Notes: generated from the letters alone by a model not told the origin. Shown: positions 1 through 12,063, numbered from the stretch's first letter. The stretch is 64,000 nt of DNA from Ceratopteris richardii (GCA_020310875.1 CM035431.1:13459781-13523780), one strand, 5' to 3'. Made by a program: numbers and translations.

Positions 1-237
1 AAATCCTTGCAATGGAGGACTTAGAGCTAGTCGAAATAGATGTGAAAACTGCTTTCTTGCATGGAGATCTTACAAATGAGATCTATATGAAACAACTAGA
101 GGTTTATGTGGTTCCTGGCAAGGAAAGTCTAGTTTGTAAGCTTAACAAGAGCTTGTATTGACTTAAACAATCCCCTACACAATGGTACCAAAAGTTTGAT
201 GCTTTTATGAAGTCTCAAGGGTATGTTGGAGTTAGAT
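1..237 (+). pseudogene. Ty1/copia reverse transcriptase fragment
   Basis: This piece starts outside the window and reads as the N-terminal part of a copia reverse transcriptase. It shows the block DVKTAFLHGDLTNEIYM and then a version of the LYGLKQSPRQWY block. A stop codon interrupts that second block (SLY*LKQ), so it is a decayed fragment. Similarity ends near 237, where a reverse-strand copia remnant follows after a short unassigned stretch. It is certain as a copia relic, but the family cannot be placed. Confidence 0.75.
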
Positions 238-429
238 GTCTATGGAAGCATGCGAACAACACAAGGAAGAAGAAGATGTTTGGAGCTCAACACACAATAT
301 TGAATGTATTACCAATAGAATGTACAAAGATGATTAACCCATTAGGGCTATAGGCATATACACAAGATGGGGGAAAAAAACCTCCTAAAGGGGGAAAAAA
401 GTACCCCGATGGTCCTAGTTTGCTCATAC
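238..429. other. Unassigned spacer between two copia fragments
   Basis: There is no coding similarity that I can support. It holds short A-rich and G-rich runs near 371-402 (gggggaaaaaa-like) that could be remains of polypurine tracts. Confidence 0.3.
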
Positions 430-1790
430 ACATCACTACCTAGGAGTGATGTGCTGAACAAGTTGGCACTCATGTAGAAGGAAGTGCCAAGCTATGTGGA
501 ATCAATCCACAAAAGGAAGTAAGCCCAAAGCTTTGCAAAAGGCTTCAAACGTCTCCCTTGACAAAGCCTTCATGAAAAGGGCTACAATATTCACCTACGT
601 GGGCACATATGCCAAGCTCATCTCTTCAGTAGAGAACCTCTCCCTGACATAATGATAATGCATATCAATGTGCTTAGTGTGAGCATGGTACAAAAGGTTC
701 CTTGCAACTACAAATGTGTTGTGATTGTCAATGAAGATGGTGATGGTAGAAGACTGACCACCACCCAAATCAACCATAAGGTGTTTGAGCTACACACACT
801 CAAAAGTCGATATGAAAGTTTCCCTATATTTAGCCTCACATGTGGAAGTGGCCACAGTAGTCTACTTCTTGCTCAACCAAGATATGCATGAGCTACCAAG
901 CATGAAGCAAAAACCACTAGTGGACACACGAGTGTCATAACAACTAGCCCAATTACTATTAAAAAAACATGCAAATCTGGCGGTAGTGATCCCCCCTTCG
1001 GATAAAAAAATCCAAGGAGCCAGATACCACTCAAGTAGTGAAAGATGCACTTAATCGCTTGCCAATTCTTAACACCTGGGCAATGCATAAACCTGCTCAT
1101 CTATGAGACAAAAAACCGAATATCTGGCCGAGTAATGCATAAGTAAATCAAGCAACCAATGGCATGCTAATAAAGAACAACATCAAGTGCATCTCTAGCA
1201 TCATGAAGACTCAATCATAAACCTATCTCCATAGGAGTGGCAATAGGCTTACTATCTTCAAGGCCAAAAAAAACACAATAATGTGTCAATATATTTTGTT
1301 TGACACAAAGTCACTTCACCATCAACTTGCATAAATTGAATGCCCAAATAATGACGCAAGTGCCCTAAATCAGACATCTGTATTGAGGCATGTAAATCAG
1401 CCTTTAAATCAGCAATATGCTTCTCATGAGGACCAATGAGCATCAAGTTATGAACATACACAACAATGATCAGAAGAACATCATTAGCATGCTTAACATA
1501 TAAGGTGCTTTCAGTTGGACTGTTCTCAAAACCATGTGCAATCAGATAGGCAAGTATCTTTTCATACCAAGCACATGATGCTTGCTTTAAACCATATAAT
1601 AACTTCTCTAACCTGCTCAAATAGTTTTCATGTCCTTTCTACACAAAGGAGTGGGGCTAAAAAATATACACTGCTTTATGCAAGTCACCATTCAAAAATT
1701 CTATTTTAATGTCCACTCAAATGAAATAGTGTGGACCACAAACGTTCTAAAGTGAACAAAAGGTGATAACACAACCTTGATGGAATGATA
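430..1790 (-). pseudogene. Ty1/copia reverse transcriptase-RNase H relic
   Basis: Read on the minus strand, this stretch gives the second half of a copia reverse transcriptase (1790-1258) followed by the RNase H domain (1250-430). Recognisable blocks are LEKLLYGLKQASCAWYEK, a decayed YVDD region (YVHNLMLIG), SDLGHLRHYLGIQF, the RNase H blocks STSGFCFMLGSSCISW and HAHTKHIDMHYHYVRE, and a C-terminus like TKALSREKFE. Several frameshifts and stops break it. No LTR could be tied to it. It is oriented against the fragment at 1-237 and so comes from a different insertion. Confidence 0.75.
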
Positions 1791-1947
1791 GGATCATCAA
1801 TCAATTTTGATCTAACTAGCATACATAACATCATAAAACGTTGCATCAATTTTTCTTGTTACAAATTACAAAGAGAAGATCTACCAAGAAACATCCTAAA
1901 TGTAAGAATCTTGGAAGCCATAGGAATTTTGTTTTCAAAGCACAGAA

Positions 1948-1978
1948 ATATCTCTCTATCTCTCTCTCTCATTCTCTC
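1948..1978. repeat. CT microsatellite
   Basis: A short run of TCTC dinucleotides with a few interruptions. It sits just upstream of a copia fragment. Confidence 0.8.
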
Positions 1979-1980
1979 GG

Positions 1981-2330
1981 GGTGAAAAGACATGTAGATT
2001 ATTCACATTCGAATTGCAAGACACTAGGAACAGGGCGCTCTTTAATTATGGTAGTCAAACACTAACAAAATTGGAAGTATGGCACAAAATGTTAGCACAT
2101 ATCGGTGAAAGATAATTAAAGAAAATTTGCAAGGACCAAAGTGTACTTGGACTCCCTAATCTGTCAACGCAACACATGATTTATAAGTGTCGTGCATGTC
2201 AATTTGGAAAATCTCACACGTTACCATTCATGAAGAAAGGATATATGCATGGAGATCTCTTGGATTTGGTTTATACAGATGTGTGGGGACCTAGCAAGGA
2301 TGCTTCAATACCTTTGCACATTCTAGTGGT
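1981..2330 (+). pseudogene. Ty1/copia GAG-pre-integrase/integrase start
   Basis: Across shifted frames the plus strand reads CRLFTFELQDTRN, LEVWHKMLAHIGER, CRACQFGKSHTLPF and TDVWGPSKDAS. This is the HHCC zinc-binding region plus the first catalytic Asp block of a copia integrase. The same order of blocks, with close wording, occurs in the reverse-strand copia at 14638-20542, so this is a fragment of that family in the opposite orientation. It is cut at about 2330 and is followed by gypsy-derived sequence. Confidence 0.75.
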
Positions 2331-2429
2331 AATACATTCAGTATTTTGTGTCATGCTCCAATCTTCTTCTTCTTCCTTGTGTTGTTTGCATGCTTCCGCA
2401 AACGTCTACATCCAACAAATCTATGAGTG

Positions 2430-3490
2430 AAGTGACAAATTTTTTAGGAGCATGTATCTCTTATGCCATTTGGATTCCTCACTTTGCCCATGTGGCAGAT
2501 GTCATATATGGATTGTTATGAAAACAAAAGAAATTTGTTTGGCTCCATAAATATACATTAGCTATAAAAACATTGAAGGGACCTTTGACGAAGCCTCTAG
2601 TTCTAAAATAGGTAGCCTATTCAAATGGGAAAACAATCTTTCTAATAGTTGATAGTAGTCAGATTGGCATTGGATGGGTAGTTGGTCAAGAGGATGAAAA
2701 AAGGAGCAAGTATGCTGTACAATTTGGGGAAAGATCTTAGAAGAACATCAATGTAAATACCCGCAAATAAGACGGGAACTTTGGGGAGTAGTTTTTTCTC
2801 TCAAATGTGACTACGACTATTTTATTGGTGCTAATGTAATTGTAGAAACTGATTGTCTACCCCTACTTGGCGTGATTATGAAGTGTTCAACTCCAGATAT
2901 AGCTATGCTACGATGGATTGCATATATTAAATTTATAAATAAAAAATGTGTTCATATTTCTATTAAAACAAATGTTGTTGTAGATATTCTATTTAGTGCA
3001 CGATATGATGAAGATAAATTTGAACAAATTATTGCAATTAAACATCTTGCTTATGAAGCCAAATCTTTTGTACATGACCTTTTTAAGGAAGCAAGTTATG
3101 ATGAACAATTTCTTGATATTAGATATTATCTTAGTAGAATGGTTGCAAAAACGTTTTAGACTTCAAGAAATTTTAGAAATATACAAAAGTTTACCTTTAA
3201 ATTTTTTACTCAATGGATTGATATGGATACATGCTGGGCAGGAAGATAAAGTTTCCTCAACATGTAGTGGGAAGAAAGGAGTAACAAAAAAGTGTAATAA
3301 AAGACCTACATGACTCTTTGTGAGCATGCCATAAGGGGTTTATTGGTACATATGAAAAACTAAAGGAAAGATATTGATGGTTAGGAATGTACGTCTAAAC
3401 AATGTCAAGTGTACTCATCAATCAAACACTATGATAGATTACAACCTACGTATCCACCTAGAATACATTATAAATGGGATGCTAGGGAGG
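2430..3490 (+). pseudogene. Ty3/gypsy RNase H to integrase zinc-finger relic
   Basis: The plus strand reads FLGACISYAIWIPHFAHVAD, then a Ty3-type RNase H with IFLIVDSSQIGIGWVVGQ, TDCLP, PDIAMLRWIAYI and the DMLSRARYDED-like end (ILFSARYDEDKFE). The start of an integrase zinc finger follows near 3300-3480 (KDLHDSL, YEKLKERY). Frameshifts and stops are frequent. The RNase H text differs clearly from that of the other gypsy elements here, so it marks a separate family. The integrase core is missing. Confidence 0.65.
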
Positions 3491-4082
3491 ATCTCATTAA
3501 TCATGTTAAAAGTAGATATTCACATACCAAATTGATGGTAAATGTATGTAAATTCTTATTAGAGTATGTAATTTGTGATGGGGGATGATTCTAACACCGC
3601 AATGCAACAATGGCAGATGGCTAGCCTCCATTAGGTCGACAAGTAGTGATATATGCTCAATGTCCTCATCTTTTCTCTACATTTGTACGATGAATTAAAA
3701 TGAATATTTGAAACATTATAATGGATGTCACAAGCTACCCAAAAAGCTTCAAATCATTCCAAATGGATATTCCAGCTAGGTGAATCATCCTTTGCAAAAT
3801 AGGTTATCTGTTTGCAACACTCTTTGCCTATATGTAGAGATATACCTTCACAAAGTTGGTGATTTCTCACAACTAAGTCAAAAAACTTGAAAATTGGACA
3901 AACTTTAGGGCACTATATGAGAGACCAAATGAATCTTGAAATCAATGAAAACAAGTATAATGAGAGATTCAACAATGCTCTACAATTTGGTACCATTATA
4001 TTTGGAAAAGCGTAACTACACATCTAAATAGAAAGGAGAAAAATCATGTGAAAATGAGGTAAGCAAGCAAGGGGGCTGCTTG
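3491..4082. other. Unassigned AT-rich stretch
   Basis: I find no coding similarity, no terminal repeat and no RNA gene. It may be the non-coding end of the gypsy relic to its left. Confidence 0.3.
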
Positions 4083-4373
4083 TTAGAGTTTATGACTTCA
4101 GTAAACTAAGTGGGAAACTCATGGAATGTGCAAAAATGAAGAAACAAAGGTGGGATGGTGCTTATATAGAGTTTTAATTTTCCTACAATCTAGCTAACCA
4201 CCCATGAATCACTGTAGCTACATTTTTTGGTTGGTGATTGATGTCATTTGCATTTGATTGTGTTTGATGAAGCTTCTAACTTGATTCCATGACTTTGGAT
4301 CCTCCTTTTTTATTGCTCCAATTTCAAAACTCATGGTTGAGTCCTTTTGCATGCTTGAGACTTGATTTTCAAC
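4083..4373 (-). repeat. Candidate copia LTR (3' LTR of the minus-strand relic)
   Basis: On the minus strand a polypurine tract, CTTGGGGGTGG, is followed by TGTTGAAAATC. This is the usual arrangement at the start of a copia 3' LTR. The proposed far end reads CTCTAACA on the minus strand. The length of about 290 bp is normal for copia, but no second copy is present to confirm it. Confidence 0.4.
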
Positions 4374-5370
4374 ACCACCCCCAAGTTTCAATGTCTAGGT
4401 CTGTTATTCCAATGCATGCCTTGAAGTGTTGTAGCTTTACACCATCCAAAGCTTCAGTAAACATATCTGCATATTAGTCCTTTGTATTGACAAGCTCCAC
4501 CTTGACATCCTTTGACATGATCTTCTCTCTAATAAAGTGGTAATGCACTTCTATATGCTTCGACCTTCATGGAAAACTCGATTTTGAGCCAAGCATATGT
4601 TACTTATGTTCTCACAAAAAATAGTACTTGCTTAATCTGGAAATCAAGATCAACAAAAAACTTATTGAGCCACATAAGTTCACTTGATACTTCTACTAGG
4701 CCTCTATACTCAGCTTCAATCAATGAGAGAGCCATTGTTGGTTTTTCTTTGACATCCATGATATGGTCTTCTTCCCTAGCATGATAACATATCCACTAGT
4801 GCTCCTCTTGTCATCTTTGGAACGTGCTCAATTAGCATCACAATAAGCTTGTACATTTAATCCATCATGAAATGGATAATATATACCATCATTCACTGAT
4901 CCTTTGAGGTACCTATGTACCCTTTTGGCTATAGTAAAATGAGGTAATCTTGGTACCTAAAACAATTGAGATGAAACTCCAAGTACATGTGCAATATCTG
5001 GTCTCCTCATAGTAGCATACAAGAAAGAACCAATTGTTGACCTATACATGGTCAAATCCTTGAGTTCTTCACCTTCATGAGCAATTTGTTTAACATTTAC
5101 TTCTAATGGATTTGAAATGGGCTTGCAATCACACAACACAAATGCCTTCAAAAGATCTAGAATGTATTTCCTTTGCAACAAATATATGCCTTCCTCATTA
5201 TATAGTACTTCAATTTAAAGGAAGTACCTTGAAACCCCTAAATAAGAGATTTTCAACTCACACCCAAGCTTCCTCTTTATTTCCTTTATGTTGGCTTCAT
5301 AATCCCTTATATCAAATCTTCAACATTTATACAAATGAAAACAATTTTGTTAACTTCCTTCTTCACAAAG
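4374..5370 (-). pseudogene. Ty1/copia reverse transcriptase-RNase H relic
   Basis: Minus-strand reading gives LQRKYILDLLKAF, NPLEVNVKQ, MYRSTIGSFLYATMRRPDIA, an RNase H start resembling AYCDAN.ARSKDDKRSTSGYV and SWMSKKNQQW, and a C-terminal part ending just before the polypurine tract at 4374-4384. Upstream, a damaged block near 5330 reads IVFICINVEDLI, the position of the catalytic YVDD motif. Several stops and frameshifts disable it. It belongs with the candidate LTR at 4083-4373. The gag and integrase parts are absent. Confidence 0.7.
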
Positions 5371-5428
5371 AGTGATGGATCTACATGACTCTGATTGTAT
5401 CCACATTTTACAAAGTAATCCACAAGTC

Positions 5429-5490
5429 TTTTCTCTCTCTCTCTCTCTCTCCATCGCCTTCTCTCTCTCTCTGTCTCTCTCTCTCTCTAC
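5429..5490. repeat. CT microsatellite
   Basis: A 60-bp run of CT dinucleotides interrupted by a few bases. Apparent Leu/Ser-rich reading frames across it are artefacts of the repeat. Confidence 0.9.
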
Positions 5491-5494
5491 TTGT

Positions 5495-5817
5495 GAATCC
5501 CACTTATGCACCTACTCCGTGAAGTATTTTGATGGTGGTGCACCAGGATGCACTCTCCTTCTCGAGAGCTCCACAATGATATTCTCAAAGTAGAAAGCCG
5601 TGCTCCTAAGGCCGTACACAGTACTCTGCACAAAGGCTGCAGAATACGCAGAGAAACATAGTACATAGGGAGCATGAAGATAGAGTTCTTAGGTTTTACA
5701 AATGTGGTCGAACTTATAGTCTATGTCTGACCAGGCCACTATATGTTTTATTCAAGAAAATATACAAAGAAGTGTCCGGTGGCCATTTGGACTTTCACAT
5801 CGACACTAACGATAACA
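5495..5817 (-). repeat. Candidate copia 3' LTR
   Basis: On the minus strand the polypurine tract AGTGGGAGAT (5818-5828) is followed by TGTTATCGTTAGTG. This is the classic copia junction in which the LTR starts at TGTT. The outer end is uncertain and may lie next to the CT microsatellite. There is no second copy in the window. Confidence 0.45.
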
Positions 5818-5964
5818 ATCTCCCACTAAAGGCCAATATGGACAAAGTAACTATGGGAGAAAAAATAAATAATGATAAAGAATGTCTGAGTGTAAGTATA
5901 CAAACTATACCTCCCACATGATGGGCATGTTACATAGTATACAAGTGACTATGTAAGTTCATGA

Positions 5965-7310
5965 ATTAAGTAACCCCCATCGAGTGACAACAATGTCGAA
6001 AGCTATCATGTGGTAGAGCTTTAGTCAAAACATCTTTAGCATTATCTCGAGTGTGACACTTCTCAAGAATAATGCACTCAGTGGCTAAGTAATCTCTAAT
6101 GGAGTGATACCACACCTCAATGTGCTTGGTCTTTGCATGATAGATCAGATTCTTATCCAAAGCAATGGCACTCTGACTGTCACTGAGAAAATGAGATACA
6201 TGCTGAGGTAAATCCATATCACAAGCAAGACGTGAAAGCCACAATGCTTCCTGACATGCCTCACTTGCTGCAACATACTCTGCTTCTATGGTGAAAACAA
6301 TTGTACATTCTTGAACATAAGATCTCCAAGAGATAGCACCTCCAACAAAATAAAAAATGTACCCTAATGTAGACTTATGATTGTCTACACAACTAGCATA
6401 GTCAGAATTTGTGTAACCAATAATGGATGCTTTCCCTCTACCTAAGCATAGACACTTGTCCTTAGTGCCACTCAGATATCTCAAAATCATCTTGACCGCT
6501 TCCCAATGTTTCTTGCCAAGATTAGACATATATCTGCTCACAACTCACACTACAAATGCAATGTCTAGTCTCGTAGCTAGCATAGCATACATGAGACTAC
6601 CAATGGCAAACTGATAGGGAATTTTGTTCATGAATTCCTTTTCCTCATCTAATTTGGGATAATCACCCTTCCTCAATTTCACAGATGTGGGTAAAGGTGT
6701 TCAATGCCTTTCCACCCTGCATATTGAACCTATGAAGTACTTTGGATATGTAGTCACTTTGAGACGATATGCATCTTTTACTCCTATCATGAGTACTGCG
6801 CATGCCAAGAATATGTTTGGCATCCCCCAAATCCTTAATATCAAATGTCTTACTCAACTTCTTTTTGAGAATTGACAAGTCATAAGAGGACTTCCCAGCA
6901 ATCAACATATCATCGACATAAAGTATCAAGCATATCAAGTTTCCATCTCAACATATCTTTGTGTAGAGACAATGATGCTCATTGCTTCGAGAATAACCTT
7001 CAAAATTCATAAAATCATCAAACTTCTAGTACCATTGTCTAGGGGATTGTTTAAATCCATACAAGCTCTTCTTGAGATTATAAACTAGACTCTCATTGCT
7101 AGGAACTACATAACCCTTTGGATGTTCCATATAGATCTCAAATGTAGGATCTCCATGCAAAAAAGCAGTTTTTCACATCCATTTGGACTAGCTCTAAGTC
7201 CCCTAGTGCAACGAATCCAAGCAACATGCACAGGGAAGTCATCTTGACCACTAGAGAGAAGATTTCCTCAAAATCAACACCATGTTCTTGCTTAGAACAC
7301 CCTTTTTAGC
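5965..7310 (-). pseudogene. Ty1/copia reverse transcriptase-RNase H relic
   Basis: Minus-strand blocks in order: a damaged N-terminal reverse transcriptase (LELVQMDVKNCF, near 7190), LILYVDDMLIAGKS with the YVDD catalytic motif intact (about 6920), DIKDLGDAKHILGM, then RNase H with MILRYLSGT, GYTNSDYASC, SWRSYVQEC, EAEYVAASEA, SDSQSAIAL and HAKTKHIEV, ending KDVLTKALPHDSFR. The 191-residue RNase H part (6541-5966) is continuous, but the reverse transcriptase is broken by stops and by a gap between 6663 and 6541. It sits beside its polypurine tract and candidate LTR. Confidence 0.8.
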
Positions 7311-7324
7311 TTGTCAAAGGATGT

Positions 7325-8150
7325 ATTATACACCCTATGTACCTTGGAAGATCACTCTTAAAATGATGAATCAAAACAGATAGGTAAGAGTTGATCCAAG
7401 AGTAGAAACTTGCTATTTTTGTTCCTACACCTCTTCAATGTTTTGAACAATTCAATGAGCACAACAAAAAATGTCTTAATTCCTTTTTGGGAACTCTAAT
7501 TAACTTATTAAGCTAACAATCATGAGTGATCTCATAAAAAATTATGGACTACATGCACAGAAAGGAGTTTAGCAAGTCATAGCTCCATCCTGACATTCAC
7601 AAGCTGCAACGGTCATCAGACTAGTGAGCAAAGATATGCTAATATCTATGGATTCTTAGACGAAATGCTAATGAAACTTTGTAGGATTATGTTAGAAAAT
7701 ATGCTGATTCTATCATGCTTCAAATCATGGAAAATGATCAACTACACATCGAGAACAAACTCTAAGAAGATCCTTGTTCTGATGGAGTACTAGCAGAGAA
7801 GTAAAATGAGAATATAATGATCATATATGTATTAAAACATGTACAAATACAATGTCATTGGCAACCATACATTGCTCAATGTGTGAGAGGTGAATGAGCT
7901 ATGAGAGGATCTCTCACTTCGCAATAAAACTCACTCAAAGTGATCTCATGGGCTTGAGATAGTAAGTGGGTCTTTTGATCCCCTTTTTATAATCTTTTGA
8001 TCCCCTTTTCAAATATGTAGGTATCATCAAACAAAGGGCATGTGCAAATAGGTGATGATGGCCCATGAAATTAGATATATAAGTTACATTATGCTAAATT
8101 ATTTGGATAAGGATAATGTTTGAAATATATTCTACATGTTCCCACAATTA
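7325..8150 (-). repeat. Diverged copia LTR, same family as 14638-15643
   Basis: The stretch follows the same order of short blocks as the LTRs at 14638-15643 and 19920-20542: GTACYTTGGAAG, TGAATCAAAACAGATA, then tttttgt-c-acacct, ttagcaagt, and near the end acaataccattggca-like and gtgtgagaggtg. The similarity is weak and gapped, so this is an older member of the family, probably a solo or truncated LTR. Its borders are approximate. Confidence 0.45.
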
Positions 8151-8413
8151 CACAAAATCTTGTTTTTGTTCATGAAATGGCTCAAAGATTATTGTAGGTC
8201 AAATTCAATGAGAGAAGCTTTGTGGAAAACCATAAAGAGGGATATAGATTGGTGGCTAGAGGCACGAATAATTTAAGGCTATTCATAGTGGATGTGAAGC
8301 CAAACTTTGATGAGATGGAAACAAGAAGGTAGTAGAACTTGATCTTTGGCATAGGTGACATGGACATATGAATACTTAGAGGTTGAAAGACATGGAGAAG
8401 AAGAGGTTATTTT
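8151..8413. other. Unassigned flank of the outer copia
   Basis: I recognise no coding region here. The last five bases before the LTR (ATTTT, 8409-8413) match the five bases after the 3' LTR at 46861-46865. Confidence 0.3.
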
Positions 8414-9205
8414 TGTTAAAAATAAAGAAGTAAGGTCGTCTATATTTTTACAAAAAAGATTTTCTTCAAGTAGAAGGAAACTACAAAACTGAAAAATGGA
8501 AGCATTTACTTCAGCAAGTAGTGGAGGAAAAAAGAGAATCAATCAAAAGAGAATCAAATCCGAAAACTGAACTGTAAGAGGAGTGGCTGTCCAAATTAGT
8601 GGACAAGTTATGGAGAAGAGCTCTCAAACTCATCATGAGAGTTTTTGGTCACTTGGCTATAAAAGAGGCACGCGAGGACACTCAAGAACAGAGGAAGAAG
8701 GCGTGGAAGTCCCCTTGTAGCTAATTCATTTGTTTTGAATCATTTCGTTCAGTTCACTCTCATAGAGTATGTCCAGCCGCACACCCATTTTTGGGAAGTC
8801 TACTTGTGAGAGTCCTATCTCCCAATATATGTATCCAATTTTAGTTTTTAAACATTCTTTGGAAAGCTTATCGCAAGTACCTCACCTATTTAGAATAGTT
8901 TTATGAAATTTATTATGCTCTGTGAGTTATTCAATTTTTAGTGAAGTCGAGTTTTCAGCGTAACTGAGTGAACAAGTAGCCTGTTTTGAGGCAAAGAGTT
9001 GCCAACCCAAGTCTACTCCAAATTTAGTGTTTGATAGCTCATTTGAAATCTATAGGTGTCTAGTTTGAGTGACCAAAGTCTGAAGTTCATTGCATTTTTC
9101 AGTTGGTACCAGTTTGCATTTGAAGGTTCAGCTGTTGGCAAAAGTCCTGATCCTTACAAGGTCTTCTAAACTTTCCATTGTGAATAGGAGAGGAATTCTC
9201 CAACA
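8414..9205 (+). repeat. 5' LTR of the outer copia
   Basis: It begins TGTTAAAAATAAAG and ends CCAACA, 792 bp long. It is followed after one base by a primer-binding site. The 46077-46860 copy aligns along its whole length. A fragment of its right end is repeated at 11226-11483. Confidence 0.75.
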
Positions 9206-9206
9206 A

Positions 9207-9221
9207 TTGGTATCAGAGCAT
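9207..9221 (+). promoter_or_regulatory. Primer-binding site (initiator tRNA-Met type)
   Basis: The sequence TTGGTATCAGAGCA follows the LTR end directly. TGGTATCAGAGC complements the 3' end of plant initiator tRNA-Met and is the usual copia primer site. Confidence 0.8.
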
Positions 9222-9331
9222 TGGATTTTGAAGAGGAAAAGCATTGGAACTGAATTGAAGCAAAGGAGAAGCTACAAATCAAGCGGAAGCTTCGTAAAGT
9301 CAAGGAAGAGCGCCACACAATACTTAAGAGA

Positions 9332-9783
9332 GGGGTTGGCCACATTCATAATCAATCTTGCCAATGCTAGTCTTGGGAGCTCAACGAGTCGTGATCACCA
9401 AGTACGTACTCTCCAAGTTCTAGTTCTAGTTCTTGTCGCGTTCCTTGTTCTTGTCTTGTTTCCTGGACATCTAGCCTTGTCCTATTGTAATCTCGTAGTA
9501 CGAGATCCTGTCGAGTTATTTCTTGTATCTATTCCATATCCTTGAAGGGAATTCTTGTAATCGAGATATCTTGCTCCATACCTACGGTCCCGGGTTGTGG
9601 GATCTCTTGTATCATCTCTAGTCGAGTTGTTCATACCTATCAGTCTCGGGTTGTGGGACGTCTTGTATCAGTCGCGTATTCTTGTATCGTTTCCCCTTCG
9701 TGGGTGATCTTGTAATTAGAAGTGTATTTCTGAAATCTTGTCTATTGTAGTCAGAGAGCACAATCTAGTGCTCCCCTGACATT
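9332..9783 (+). repeat. Truncated LTR of a gag-only gypsy-like element (copy 1)
   Basis: It matches the downstream part of the full LTR at 13288-13982. It begins at the base that lies just past the TATA box of that LTR and ends CCCCTGACA. The upstream promoter part is missing and copia leader sequence stands in its place. Confidence 0.6.
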
Positions 9784-9815
9784 TTGGCAAGACTACCTTC
9801 ATCAAGATCATGCAC

Positions 9816-10750
9816 CATGGAGATTATTTGTGAAGAAATCTTTTCTGCACTTAAATTAATTCAACAACAAGTCCAAGAGATACGAGAGAACCAACAAAGG
9901 ATTCAACAACAGAGTATTCAAGATGTAATCACAGAACTTTGGAGGCAAATCTAAGAGCTACAGATCATTGTTAGTCAATCTTCTTCAAGTACCCCCATGA
10001 CAACTAACATGAAGAAAAGTCCAAAAGTGAGCATGCCTGAGAAATTTGATGGGATGAGATCAAAGTTCGAGGATTTGTGCAACAAGTGTAGCTATTCATA
10101 AGGATGCAACCAGATAGGTACCCAGATGATGCTTCTCAAGTAGGACTCATAGGAACTCTATTATGTGGTCTTGCTCTTTCATGGTTTGCACCTATCCTTG
10201 AGGAGGACATGGATATTTTGCATGATTTCAAGGCCTTTATTCAAGAGTTCACGTCCTCATTTGGAGATACCAATTGTTCACGTTTTGCCGAAACAAAGCT
10301 AAGGAAGCTACATCAACGAAATAGGCCTGCATCTACCTATGCATCAGAATTCAGACAAATCATTTGTGACCTCACATGGCATCACGATTATTTTATCAAC
10401 CAATTTCGATGGGGCTTATGTGATGATGTTAAGGACCTCATGCTAACCATGCCCAAGGTAAATACTTTGAATGAATTCATGAAACAAGCAATTGAATGTG
10501 ATAATAGGTTGTTTGAGAGAAAGCAAGAGAAGAAGAATTCTATTAGAGATCGAGAATACAACTTTACTTCTATTCCACAGCAACGTATGCTCGCAGAAAT
10601 GCAACCAGAACCCATGCAATTGGATCACATCATGGTCAAATGACTTACAACAAAGGAAAGACAATATCGGAAGGATAATGGATTATTCTTTTATTGTGGA
10701 GAGCATGATCATATGGTATTCAAATGCCCTAAGAAAAAGAAACAAGTTGG
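9816..10750 (+). pseudogene. Ty3/gypsy-type gag relic (copy 1)
   Basis: A frame from the ATG at 9816 gives a Gln-rich helical start (QQQVQEIRENQQRIQQQ). A shifted frame from 10104 gives a 179-residue capsid-like region with ALSWFAPILEE, FKAFIQEFTSSFGD and LRKLHQRNRPASTYASEF, the blocks of the retrotransposon gag family. A zinc knuckle FYCGEHDHMVFKC (about 10692-10730) follows in another frame. A stop at 9952 and two frameshifts break it. No protease or reverse transcriptase follows, so the parent looks like a non-autonomous LTR-gag-LTR element. Confidence 0.7.
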
Positions 10751-10783
10751 GATTAGAACTTCCACAATCACCATCCAACATTT

Positions 10784-11222
10784 TTACACTAGTCATATGC
10801 TCATTTTGTTGAGGATACTTTGGAAAATGTTTTCTAGATTTTCTAGTTTTGTGAACTATACAATGGTCAATTTACTACTTGATACACTTATTGGTGTGAG
10901 CACATTTATTCTCACATAATCCTTTTGGTTGGTCATTACTATTCATTAATCTATTTTTCTAAGAATATTGTTGAATTCTCTCCTAGAATTTGACACTTGG
11001 TCATCCTTCTTTGAGACTTAGTGGTGTTTGGACTCTTCTAGCTGCATTTTCATTCTATTTAGTTGTCTACCATCATGGTATTAGAGATATTAGGCATGTC
11101 TAATGGATTAGGGTCTAGTGCTAGTGTTCTGAGGAGGAGTTATAACTTGTAGGGCAAAGACCATTTTGAGATCCAAAAATTTGATGGCACAAACTTTGCT
11201 CTGTGGAAGAATCATATTAGAA
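10784..11222 (+). pseudogene. Copia LTR end, primer site and gag start (copy 1)
   Basis: The left part is non-coding and looks like the end of an LTR and leader. A decayed primer site (TGGTATTAGAG, about 11074-11084) follows. From about 11095 comes a gag start: a short N-terminus, a stop, then FDGTNFALWKNHI, the conserved opening of copia gag. It is cut at 11222 by the duplication junction. Confidence 0.55.
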
Positions 11223-11225
11223 TTT

Positions 11226-11483
11226 AGTGAGTTTTCAGCCTAACTGAGTGAACAGGTAGCCTCTTTTGAGGCAAAGAATTACCAACCCAAGACTACTCCA
11301 AATTTAGTGTTTGATAGCTCATTTGAAATCTATAGGTGTCTAGTTTGGGTGACCAAAGTCTGAAGTTCATTGCATTTTTCAATTGGTACCAGTTTGCATT
11401 TGAAGGTTCAGCTATTGGCAAAAGTCCTGATCCTTACAAGGTCTTCTAAACTTTCCATTGTGAATAGGAGAGGAATTCTCCAA
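11226..11483 (+). repeat. Fragment of the outer copia LTR (right end)
   Basis: It matches 8948-9205, including the terminal CCAACA. The adjacent primer-binding site has one change (ttTGTATCAGAGC instead of TGGTATCAGAGC). Confidence 0.75.
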
Positions 11484-11609
11484 CAATTTGTATCAGAGCA
11501 TTGGAGTTTGAAGAGGAAAAGCATTGGAACTGAATTGAAGCAAAGGAGAAGCTACAAATCAAGCGGAAGCTTTGTAAAGTCAAGGAAGAGCGCCACACAA
11601 TACTTAAGA

Positions 11610-12063
11610 GAGGGGTTGGCCACATTCATAATCAATCTTGCCAACGCCAGTCTTGGGAGCTCAACGAGTCGTGATCACCAAGTAAGTACTCTCCAAGTTC
11701 TAGTTCTAGTTCTTGTCGCGTTCCTTGTTCTTGTCTTGTTTCCTGGACATCTAGCCTTGTCCTATTGTAATCTCATAGTACGAGATCCTATCGAGTTATT
11801 TCTTGTATCTAGTCCATATCCTTGAAGGGAATTCTTGTAATCGAGATATCTTGTTCCATACCTACGGTCCCGGGTTGTGGGATCTCTTGTATCATCTCTA
11901 GTCGAGTTGTTCATACCTATCAGTCTCGGGTTGTGGGACGTCTTGTATCAGTCGCGTATTCTTGTATCATTTCCCCTTCGTGGGTGATCTTGTAATTAGA
12001 AGTGTATTTCTGAAATCTTGTCTAATGTAGTCAGAGAGCACAATCTAGTGCTCCCCTGACATT
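11610..12063 (+). repeat. Truncated LTR of a gag-only gypsy-like element (copy 2)
   Basis: Second copy of 9332-9783, with the same truncation point. This shows the truncation happened before the segmental duplication. Confidence 0.65.

Larger units (their letters stand above)
8945..11222. repeat. Segmental duplication, copy 1
   Basis: This block contains an LTR tail, a primer site, a leader, a truncated gypsy-like LTR, a gag relic and a copia gag start. It recurs almost base for base at 11226-14530. The copies meet at 11222/11226. Copy 1 lacks the 1-kb segment 13061-14090 that copy 2 contains. Confidence 0.8.

Noticed and set aside
5372..5593. A Leu/Ser-rich frame as a possible signal or membrane peptide
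   Set aside because: It is a translation of a CT microsatellite.
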